Assembly (NCBI GenBank): GCA_035628645.1
Contig: DASPJL010000173.1
Span: 1-33,575, forward strand
From: DASPJL01 sp035628645
Lineage (GTDB): Bacteria > Bacteroidota > Bacteroidia > Cytophagales > Cyclobacteriaceae
Reading direction: 5' to 3'
DNA: 33,575 nucleotides
The notes under the pieces are model-generated. The model had not been told where the DNA came from. It saw only the letters and a program-made list of their open reading frames with translations, and ran no database searches. Below, one piece after another: positions 9,262 to 15,655 of this stretch (positions are counted from its first letter, which is position 1; every line of letters begins with the position of its first letter). The position numbers and the translations under genes are program-made.

Positions 9262-11319
9262 ATGGCAGCGATCCCTCGCGCATTGATATGGTTTTCTTTG
9301 CTGTTTTTATTTTCTTTTTTTTGTAAAGGAATACCTGCAGATACTTTAAAAATGAAAGGTTTTAAGGGAATGTCATCATCTCAGCATATTCCTTTCCTAC
9401 AAAAATTCTATGGGGAAAATGAAAAGAAAAAGTTGAAGGTTCCACCTGTTTTACAGCCGCTTCTAGAAGATGACAAATATGCTTCATACACCTACTGGTA
9501 TAAATTTCCTGTCAAAAACAACCAGGACATTGATGATACACTTTATATTGAAAACAAGTGGTTCTTTGAGGCTTTTTGTTTTGTTTTATCAACAGAAAAC
9601 GAACTTTTCTTTTCGGACAGTTTAGGATTATGGGTGAATCCTTATAACAGGTATTTTCCGAATGAACCTTATATAGGTGTTATTCCCATACCTGCCCATA
9701 CCACTGTGGAGGTCTACGTAAAAAGTACATTCCGGAATGAGGCGTCAAATTGGAAACTCCACGACAAAGCTTCCATTTACCAGTACATTTATTATCAAAA
9801 GCAGCGGTTGGGAGTGCAGACCTTAATTAACACTTTGTCACTGGGCTTTTTAGGTTTTGTTTTTCTCTTTTTTCTTTTATTCGCGGTTTCCGCTAAACAA
9901 AAGTTACATACCTCCTATTGCTTTTACTTATTTTTTGCGCTCGTCTACTGCTTTTCCCAATGGAACGAGCTTCCTAATCATGCGCAGGCATTGATGTATA
10001 AGTTGTCAATGTTAAGGTATTTTTTGAATGAGACAGCTGTAGCCTGGATGTTTGCTTGTTATATTGTTTTCTCCGACCTTTTATTGGGAATTTCCCAACA
10101 AAAAAAATGGTTTGGAAAATTGCTGAAAATAGAAGTTGGCATCTTGTTTATTTATGGACTGCATCATTTGGTTTTTAAATTGGCAGGTTGGGATGAATCG
10201 GAAATACTGAATTATAGTTCCTTTTATTTTCGAATAATATTTATGCCAAACCATATTATTATTCTGGCCTATATTGCCTTTGCTATAAGAAGCAAGCTTA
10301 AATCTTTTTTTTTACTCGCTAATCTCTTTTTGCTGGCAGGAGTCGTTGCATCAATTTCGGTGGATTTCGGGCTTGGCGTCCTAACCCTGTACAGCAATGT
10401 TATTCATCCTGGCGCATTGCTTCAAATGGGTATTGTAGGGGAAACCATCTTATTCTCACTGGCACTTGGATACAACCATATCCTTATCACCCAACAGCGC
10501 GATCAGCATAAAAAACAATACATAGAACAGCTCCAGGAAAATAACAAGATCATTGAAAATGAGCGGAAAGTATTGGCTCAAAAAGTTGAGGAAGCAAAGA
10601 AGGAAATTCTTGAACAACAAGCCCAGATAGAGGCACGAAAAATGGCCCAGGTAAAAACAGAATTTGAAAATAAAATACAGGATCTAACCATCCAGTCTCT
10701 TGAATCGCAAATGAATCCTCATTTTTTATTCAATGGACTAAGCGCAGTGAGGGACCTGGTCCTCAAAAATAGGAAGGATGAGGCTATGCAATACATGAAT
10801 ACTTTCGCTTTGCTGTTAAGGACGAGTTTAAACCATAATCGAAAACAAAGTATTTCATTGCAGGAGGAACTTGAAAGTACCAGCCACTACCTGCAAATTG
10901 AGAAACTTCGCTTTGGAACGGAGTTCAGCTTTGATATAAAAATCTCTCCTGAGGTAGACACTGAGGATGTTGATGTACCGCCGAAATTATTACAACCCAT
11001 TGCTGAAAATGCTGTAAAACACGGGTTACGGCATAGCAGCAAAAACATAAAGAAAATAAGCATAAAAGCCACAAAGGAAAAAGGAGATATCTGGATACAC
11101 CTGGAAGATAACGGAATCGGTCTGGCGGCATCACAAGTATTAAATGAAAAATATCCACTGGAAAGAACGCACTTGGGGCTAAAACTGATCGAAGAAAGAC
11201 TTGTTGTTTTTAATCAGCAACATGATCATATGATCAGTTTAAAGATTGAAGAAATAACTAATAATCAGGGAATTGTAGAGGGAACAAGAGTGGCTATCCG
11301 TATTACACAGGCAGTATAA
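9262..11319 (+). CDS. Seven-transmembrane sensor histidine kinase (7TM-DISM / LytS class)
   Basis: 685 residues from the ATG at 9262, chosen because it starts a clean signal peptide (MAAIPRALIWFSLLFLFSFF). A periplasmic beta-sandwich sensor spans about 25-185. Seven hydrophobic helices follow at about 188-410, matching the 7TMR-DISM architecture. A coiled coil at about 410-475 leads into a His_kinase domain of the LytS/YehU type with NPHFLFN, whose His487 is the expected phospho-acceptor. The ATPase domain shows IAENAVKHG (N box) and DNGIGL (G1 box). It should sense a periplasmic ligand, possibly a carbohydrate given what DISM domains bind, and phosphorylate the LytTR regulator encoded 14 bp downstream. 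No key residue is missing. Confidence 0.95.
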   Translation: MAAIPRALIWFSLLFLFSFFCKGIPADTLKMKGFKGMSSSQHIPFLQKFYGENEKKKLKVPPVLQPLLEDDKYASYTYWYKFPVKNNQDIDDTLYIENKWFFEAFCFVLSTENELFFSDSLGLWVNPYNRYFPNEPYIGVIPIPAHTTVEVYVKSTFRNEASNWKLHDKASIYQYIYYQKQRLGVQTLINTLSLGFLGFVFLFFLLFAVSAKQKLHTSYCFYLFFALVYCFSQWNELPNHAQALMYKLSMLRYFLNETAVAWMFACYIVFSDLLLGISQQKKWFGKLLKIEVGILFIYGLHHLVFKLAGWDESEILNYSSFYFRIIFMPNHIIILAYIAFAIRSKLKSFFLLANLFLLAGVVASISVDFGLGVLTLYSNVIHPGALLQMGIVGETILFSLALGYNHILITQQRDQHKKQYIEQLQENNKIIENERKVLAQKVEEAKKEILEQQAQIEARKMAQVKTEFENKIQDLTIQSLESQMNPHFLFNGLSAVRDLVLKNRKDEAMQYMNTFALLLRTSLNHNRKQSISLQEELESTSHYLQIEKLRFGTEFSFDIKISPEVDTEDVDVPPKLLQPIAENAVKHGLRHSSKNIKKISIKATKEKGDIWIHLEDNGIGLAASQVLNEKYPLERTHLGLKLIEERLVVFNQQHDHMISLKIEEITNNQGIVEGTRVAIRITQAV

Positions 11320-11333
11320 AGACTGAACACAGC

Positions 11334-12113
11334 ATGGAAATAAAAACAATAATAGTAGATGATGAACAACATGCGCTTGACAGCTTTGTTAAGATCGCGG
11401 AAATTACTTGCCCGGAGATTAAAGTAGTTGCGACATTTACCAAACCCGACGCGCTTTTGGAGCATCTCGTTAAAGAGGAAAATCCTGATTTGTTGTTTCT
11501 TGATATAGAAATGACTCCCTATTCAGGATTTAGGCTGGTAGAGTTGCTCCAGGAGAAAAATAAAAGCTTGCCGGATTTCGATATCATATTTCTAACTGCT
11601 TATGATCAATATGCTATTAAAGCGTTTGGCTACAACGCACTGGATTACCTGCTTAAGCCATTAATACCTGAGGATCTTAAAAAGGCTTTGGAAAAATGGA
11701 AGCAAAAAAAATACAAACATTTTCATCCGATCCAATGGGAGCAGTTACATTATTATATGACTAATCAGGGCAAGGTTCAGGACCGGATTGCCCTGCCTAC
11801 GCTCGAAGGATATGAAATCATTCATTGCAATGACATCATCCGGTGCGAAGCTGACAGGAATTATTCCCATATTTTTACAAAAAACGGAGCATCACATATT
11901 GTTTGCCGGTCTTTAAAAGAGGTAGAAAATATACTTTGCAACCATAGTTTTTTGCGAATCCACCATTCCCATATTATCAATCCTGCCTATGTGTTAAAAA
12001 TCTTAAAAATAGACGGAGGTAGTGTAGAAATGACAGACGGCACTCAAGTACGGATCACAAGGAATAAGGAGGAGAACATGGAGAAATTATTTGGAGGGAT
12101 TAGGAAGCTGTGA
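11334..12113 (+). CDS. LytTR-family response regulator
   Basis: 259 residues. The receiver domain (about 1-122) has the acidic pair D9/D10, the phospho-acceptor D57 in LFLDIEM, T88 in FLTAYD and K108 in LLKP, so all switch residues are present. A LytTR DNA-binding domain covers about 150-255 (IALPTLEGYEIIHCNDIIRCEADRNYS, read as two parts, then RSLKEVE and FLRIHHSHIINPAYV). It is encoded 14 bp after the kinase gene and is almost certainly its partner. Its target is unknown; the secreted PD40 protein 34 bp downstream is the obvious candidate and may be in the same transcript. Confidence 0.96.
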   Translation: MEIKTIIVDDEQHALDSFVKIAEITCPEIKVVATFTKPDALLEHLVKEENPDLLFLDIEMTPYSGFRLVELLQEKNKSLPDFDIIFLTAYDQYAIKAFGYNALDYLLKPLIPEDLKKALEKWKQKKYKHFHPIQWEQLHYYMTNQGKVQDRIALPTLEGYEIIHCNDIIRCEADRNYSHIFTKNGASHIVCRSLKEVENILCNHSFLRIHHSHIINPAYVLKILKIDGGSVEMTDGTQVRITRNKEENMEKLFGGIRKL

Positions 12114-12147
12114 GGTTTAAAATTTATTTAAAAAAAAGAAAACACCA

Positions 12148-13335
12148 ATGTTTAATAAATACATTTTACTTTTTTCCCTAGCCCTACTTTCATCATCAAG
12201 CCTTTCTCAGGAACTATCAAAGTCAATTGACTACCTGGGTCAAACACCGCCAAAGGAAATACCTGAAATATTCGCACCGAATATCGTATCCCTCAAAGGA
12301 AGATTTGAAATGGGATCCACTTTTTCCCCCGATGGAAGACAGTTTGCTTTTGGTGTAGCAGAAAGCCCTGAGATAATTTATATTTTATTTATGAAGAAGG
12401 AAAAGGGTAAATGGTCTTTACCTTCCAAAGATTTTATTCTGAATAATCAGAATATATCATTACCAGCATTTTCGCCTGATGGAAAAAACTTTTCCTACAT
12501 AAGGGAAATAAACAAAAAAGAAGGAAACATATGGATAAGTGAACTGTCTGAAATTGGAACTTCTAATGAGAAAATTTTGCCGGAAATAATTAATTCAAAA
12601 GAAAGAGAAGGCGGACATTCTATAACCTATGATGGAACATTATATTTTACTTCAAATCGAGGCGGCAATAATGGAGATGTTTTTCGATCCAAACAGATAA
12701 ATGGTAAATATTCAACAATAGAGAAGCTGGACTTTTTAAATTCACCAATGGATGAAGAGAGCGTATATATTTCCCCGAAGGAAGATTATGCAATAATCCA
12801 AACCGGCAGAAGATGTGAAAATTGCTGGGCTGATTTATACATTAGTTTTCATCGGAATAATGATACCTGGACAGAGCCTTCTATTTTAGATTCTGCAATT
12901 AATACAAATCATCATGAACATAGACCGCTTATTTCTCCTGATAGTAAGTATTTATTTTTTAACCGAATGATAATTGGAAGTGAGCCCATTGAGTCGGATT
13001 TATATTGGGTCAGTACAAAACACATTTTTAAACCATTTCTTAATAATGCTTTACCAGATACAATTGTAGGAATGAATAACAACTTCAAATACAACTTACC
13101 CAAAAACGTGTTTAAAGATATAGACCATGATAAATTGAAATATTCGGCAAAATTAAAAGGAGGTAAAAGTTTGCCTGAATGGCTTCAATTTGAGCCTTTT
13201 GACTTATCTTTTAAAGGAATTCCAACTGAGGAAGATTCTTTATTAATAGAAGTTTCTGTATCTGATGAATTTATGAATACCGCAACAGATGAATTTTGGC
13301 TGAATGTTTCTGAAAATAAATTGAACATAGACTAA
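12148..13335 (+). CDS. Secreted PD40 beta-propeller protein with cadherin-like C-terminus
   Basis: 395 residues. A signal peptide (MFNKYILLFSLALLSSSSLSQ) is followed by WD40-like PD40 repeats at about 50-290: STFSPDGRQFAF, PAFSPDGKNFSYI, SITYDGTLYFTSNRGG, ISPKEDYAIIQTGRR and LISPDSKYLFFNRM, as in TolB-type propellers. The last ~95 residues (NLPKNVFKDIDHDKLKYSAKL through LIEVSVSDEF) look like a dystroglycan-type cadherin/He_PIG Ig fold. There are no enzyme motifs. It probably binds a ligand in the periplasm or at the surface. It lies 34 bp after the LytTR regulator on the same strand, so it may be that system's output or co-sensor. Its stop codon abuts the palindrome pair that closes the next, convergent operon. 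Confidence 0.85.
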   Translation: MFNKYILLFSLALLSSSSLSQELSKSIDYLGQTPPKEIPEIFAPNIVSLKGRFEMGSTFSPDGRQFAFGVAESPEIIYILFMKKEKGKWSLPSKDFILNNQNISLPAFSPDGKNFSYIREINKKEGNIWISELSEIGTSNEKILPEIINSKEREGGHSITYDGTLYFTSNRGGNNGDVFRSKQINGKYSTIEKLDFLNSPMDEESVYISPKEDYAIIQTGRRCENCWADLYISFHRNNDTWTEPSILDSAINTNHHEHRPLISPDSKYLFFNRMIIGSEPIESDLYWVSTKHIFKPFLNNALPDTIVGMNNNFKYNLPKNVFKDIDHDKLKYSAKLKGGKSLPEWLQFEPFDLSFKGIPTEEDSLLIEVSVSDEFMNTATDEFWLNVSENKLNID

Positions 13336-13386
13336 ACATAAGGCATATTCCTTATAAATGCGAATTATAAGCCATATGCCTTATAA
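13336..13386. promoter_or_regulatory. Palindrome pair (distal array) at the 3' end of the SatD/DUF3307 cassette
   Basis: Two copies of a 22-bp palindrome at 13336-13357 and 13365-13386, with half-sites TTATAAGG and CCTTATAA around a 6-bp NATATN centre. The left copy starts AC instead of TT. The right copy is TTATAAGC/GCCTTATAA-like with one asymmetric base pair, and it forms the last six codons plus stop (YKAYGL) of the DUF3307 gene. Centres are 29 bp apart, the same pitch as the three copies upstream of the operon. No U-run follows on either strand, so a terminator role is unlikely. Binding sites of the same regulator, or cassette ends, fit better. Confidence 0.8.
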
Positions 13387-14105
13387 TAGGAAATTATTAG
13401 TCGAGTGATAATTCCTAAAAATATCGCGAAAGTAAAACTCATTAAAGTTCCTACCAGAACATATTCGGTTTGCTTTCTTTGAATTGCACTGCTCTTATCT
13501 CCGAACCTTAAAATAGATTTGGCAGCGATCAGAAATCCTATAGCGGAGAATTGATCGGTAAGCACAAAAGTCATTACCAGTAATCTTTCAAAAATTCCTA
13601 TCCACTTCCCAGCCTCATTCAGGCTGTCCCGCTCGGGAGTCAATGCTTCTATCTCTATTCTCCATTTCACAGTGGCTTTTCCAATTACATAACCGGCTGG
13701 CCAAATTATGATCAGGTAAGCAATTATTAATGACAACGTACTTTCATTATTCAATACTTCGAAAAAAACGGGCATCACTTCCTCAAAACCTTTTGATAAG
13801 TATAACCAGGCAATACCAAGTACAATTAAATGAAAAATTTGATCTACAAGAAAATAGATCAAATTGTCTTCTTTGTGCAATTTCCAAAGGTCAATAATAA
13901 AATGTGTTATCGCAATAAATAAGGGAACCTGCCACTGATAAGGATCTCCTAAGATGAAGTAGGTGACCGCTCCTGTAAGCATTACATGCAGATACAAATA
14001 AATTGATTTATATCTTTTCTCCTTCTTATCTTTTACCCATTTGTTTGGCTGGGCAACAAAATCTGTAATGATATGTGCGATAATAAGTTTTAGTAGGATG
14101 ATCAT
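13365..14105 (-). CDS. DUF3307-like polytopic membrane protein
   Basis: 246 residues with about seven hydrophobic helices (near 1-18, 34-52, 58-76, 82-104, 122-142, 170-195, 218-242). Histidines and acids lie in or next to helices in a pattern characteristic of DUF3307: H11/D15 (AHIITDF), H40, H68/D72 (THFIIDLWK) and D88/H92 (VDQIFH). Such HxxxD pairs suggest an intramembrane metal site, though no activity is established. The ATG overlaps the SatD stop codon by one base (TAATG), so the two proteins are made together. The 3' end is formed by a palindrome. Family assignment is from memory of the motif pattern. Confidence 0.85.
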   Translation of the reverse strand: MIILLKLIIAHIITDFVAQPNKWVKDKKEKRYKSIYLYLHVMLTGAVTYFILGDPYQWQVPLFIAITHFIIDLWKLHKEDNLIYFLVDQIFHLIVLGIAWLYLSKGFEEVMPVFFEVLNNESTLSLIIAYLIIIWPAGYVIGKATVKWRIEIEALTPERDSLNEAGKWIGIFERLLVMTFVLTDQFSAIGFLIAAKSILRFGDKSSAIQRKQTEYVLVGTLMSFTFAIFLGIITRLIISYYKAYGL

Positions 14106-14770
14106 TATTTTCTGCTGATAACTATATTTTTATATCTGTTTAACATAAAGTCAACGGCTTCCCAGTTGGCGCTTTTTTTCCTTTGGTTTACAGCAGATTG
14201 ACTTATTTTAAGTATATCTGCAATTTCTTGTTCTTTATACCCCATTAATAGCAGATAAATTACTTCTGCAGAAGCAGTAAGCCATTTATCCGTAATGGCA
14301 TCTAATAACTTGCATTCCGTTTCAAACTCCTGATTTATTTCTTCCCAGGGTGATTTAATAATCACTTGCTGACCTTTTGCTTTCATTTGATCCAAACTAA
14401 GCCCTGAGTTTCTAAATGCTTCCCCATCGGATTCTCCTGGATTTTCTTTTAAGAAATCAACAGAACCCAGGCCAATTGCCATTCTTGCATTAAAATAAGG
14501 CTTTAAGCCCTTTGCTTTTTTTGTATTTCCATTATCCCTCTGTAGTTTATTAAGCAGGGATTTGATTATAAAAGAGATGGTAAGTGCCTCTTCCGGAATT
14601 TGAGTAAAGGCCTGAAAACTATCTCCCCGGAAAATTTTAAAATCGACCAAATAAGAGTCCTTTAAAGTCTCAAATTCTTTTTTTAAGATCAATAAAATTT
14701 TATCCCTTTCCTCTGTTTTCATTTTAGAGGAATTTGCCAAGTCACCAGTAATTACTGCAAATAGATTCAC
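14105..14770 (-). CDS. SatD-like protein: cyclase-like domain plus C-terminal helix-turn-helix
   Basis: 221 residues from a GTG start at 14770; the ATG two bases upstream reads straight into a stop. SatD-family features seen: ITGD (D10) after the first strand, FRGDSFQ (D50) after the second, then R96-MAIGLG and GEAFRNSG (N121). The order and spacing of D10, D50 and N121 resemble class III nucleotidyl cyclases (two metal Asp, later Asn), but the transition-state Arg expected four residues after the Asn is Ser125, so activity is uncertain. Residues ~169-202 form a helix-turn-helix (QEIADILKISQSAVNQRKK), as in sigma-like or LuxR-type readers, so the protein probably binds DNA. It lies under a promoter overlapped by palindromes and is translationally coupled to DUF3307. 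SatD is named after a streptococcal acid-tolerance operon protein; the function is not established. Confidence 0.85.
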   Translation of the reverse strand: MNLFAVITGDLANSSKMKTEERDKILLILKKEFETLKDSYLVDFKIFRGDSFQAFTQIPEEALTISFIIKSLLNKLQRDNGNTKKAKGLKPYFNARMAIGLGSVDFLKENPGESDGEAFRNSGLSLDQMKAKGQQVIIKSPWEEINQEFETECKLLDAITDKWLTASAEVIYLLLMGYKEQEIADILKISQSAVNQRKKSANWEAVDFMLNRYKNIVISRK

Positions 14771-14789
14771 ATCAAACTATTTATAAAAA

Positions 14790-14797
14790 CAAATATA
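14790..14797 (-). promoter_or_regulatory. Candidate -7 element of the SatD operon promoter
   Basis: On the minus strand this reads TATATTTG, an exact match to the Bacteroidota -7 consensus TAnnTTTG. It lies 20 bp upstream of the GTG start. The -33 region, about 20 bp further upstream, has only a weak TTCA. The element overlaps the first base pairs of the proximal palindrome, so a protein bound there should block or remodel the promoter. Confidence 0.55.
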
Positions 14798-14872
14798 AGG
14801 AATATACCTTATAATATGAATTTATAAGGCATATTCCTTATAATATAGATTTATAAGGAATATGCCTTATAA
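14793..14872. promoter_or_regulatory. Three-copy palindrome array (proximal operator) upstream of SatD
   Basis: Copies at 14793-14814, 14822-14843 and 14851-14872 share half-sites TTATAAGG/CCTTATAA around AATATA, CATATT or AATATG. Spacers are 7 bp (TATGAAT, TATAGAT) and the centres are exactly 29 bp apart. The first copy covers the candidate -7 element and the second covers the -33 region. The dyad symmetry, fixed pitch and promoter overlap indicate a multi-site operator, most simply for the HTH of SatD itself. Confidence 0.85.
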
Positions 14873-15146
14873 CAATCACCGATACCTAATGGATTGGTTT
14901 ACTTATTTAATGAGGATAATTATAAAAATACATCCATATTATATTTCGAGCTTAGTAAATTAAAAGTCCAAAACATTATCCAAGTCCATTAATTTAAAAA
15001 ATTAAATTTCAGACAGAGGAATTTTCGCCAAATTAAGCAGCATTTTTATCATTTATGATATTCGCCTATTTTTAAATATTCAGAGGTAATAATAAAATAA
15101 TGGTAAAAAAATATTTAAAATATTTGATAAAATTTTATTGCAATGG
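14873..15146. other. AT-rich gene-free stretch upstream of the SatD operon
   Basis: Very AT-rich, with several poly-A/T and AAAATTTA-type tracts. No open frame with coding character, no palindrome of the SatD type and no tRNA-like fold was seen. It separates the SatD operon from the small RNA unit that begins at 15147. Confidence 0.5.
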
Positions 15147-15178
15147 TTTGCATAATAAAAATACTTCTATTACCTTTG
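15147..15178 (+). promoter_or_regulatory. Bacteroidota-type promoter TTTG-N20-TACCTTTG
   Basis: TTTG at 15147-15150 and TACCTTTG at 15171-15178 are separated by 20 bp. This matches the Bacteroidota consensus (TTTG, 19-21 bp, TAnnTTTG) exactly. No coding sequence follows on this strand; a strong terminator ends the unit about 130 bp downstream. Confidence 0.8.
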
Positions 15179-15183
15179 TATTG

Positions 15184-15314
15184 TTGTTCAAACGAAGAAA
15201 GCGAGAGAGGAAAGTGAAGTTGAATCTTTTTGGATTTTTGAATTGCTTAAGTAAATAAGGGTTAATAATAGAGAAATGCGGTTCCGAGGTCTTCCTACGG
15301 AACCGTTTTTCTTT
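15184..15314 (+). ncRNA. Candidate small noncoding RNA of about 130 nt
   Basis: The start is inferred from the consensus promoter and the end from the terminator U-run. The 5' half is purine-rich (GAAGAAAGCGAGAGAGG, AAAGTGAAG), the middle is U-rich with a short possible stem (GAATC/GATTT), and the 3' end is the strong terminator hairpin. Apart from an ATG inside the terminator there is no plausible reading frame. I do not recognise the RNA. The length is in the range of the 6S-like RNA reported in Flavobacteria, but I could not fold it into the long bubbled hairpin that class needs, so a trans-acting sRNA with an open 5' region is equally possible. Confidence 0.65.
15279..15314 (+). terminator. 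Rho-independent terminator of the small RNA
   Basis: CGGTTCCGAGG and CCTACGGAACCG form a stem of about 10 bp with one bulged A and a TCTT loop (15279-15305). It is followed by TTTTTCTTTT. The asymmetry of the U-run shows that it works on the plus strand. Confidence 0.9.
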
Positions 15315-15441
15315 TATGACCATCCTGACTGTACAATAAAAAGATCATTTGAATTTCCGGGAGAAATAGACATTCATTTTTCAGTATTGAGACAATCAGA
15401 CACCTTAAAATAATACCAATTATGCCTACACCGAAGGAAGA

Positions 15442-15474
15442 GCGAACCTACAGCGAGCCTACAGCGAACCTAGA
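15442..15474. repeat. Three-copy 11-bp tandem repeat
   Basis: GCGAACCTACA, GCGAGCCTACA and GCGAACCTAGA lie head to tail at 15442-15452, 15453-15463 and 15464-15474. The stretch is GC-richer than its AT-rich surroundings. No gene covers it. The rest of 15315-15602 shows no coding frame or structure that I can support. Confidence 0.8.
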
Positions 15475-15602
15475 CAATTCCAGGAAAACGGTTTAAAAAT
15501 TAGAATAATACAAAAACCTTATCTTTTTCGGAAGAAAAATTGAAAGCTCCGGTTTCCATCTTTTATCGATATCCAATTTTACAGCCAACTTTTTCGACTG
15601 AT

Positions 15603-15633
15603 CAAAAAAAAAGCCCCTCTTGCAGAAGGGCTT
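15603..15633 (-). terminator. Terminator of the deoxyhypusine-synthase-like gene
   Basis: AGCCC-C-TCT / AGA-A-GGGCT pair around TGC. On the minus strand the hairpin is followed by a run of nine T, 23 bp after the stop codon. A shorter T-run follows on the plus strand, so it may work in both directions. Confidence 0.85.
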
Positions 15634-15655
15634 TTTTATATAAAAGCACATAAAT

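Noticed and set aside
13336..13386. Bidirectional terminator between convergent genes
   Set aside because: The palindromes are AT-rich, lack a following T-run on either strand, and the same element stands upstream of the operon, so a binding site fits better.
14793..14872. CRISPR array
   Set aside because: Repeats are 22-bp palindromes with 7-bp spacers, far too short for CRISPR spacers, and there are no cas genes nearby.
15135..15323. 62-codon minus-strand reading frame
   Set aside because: It is antisense to the candidate small RNA and includes the terminator hairpin; composition is not coding-like and the plus-strand promoter explains the locus better.
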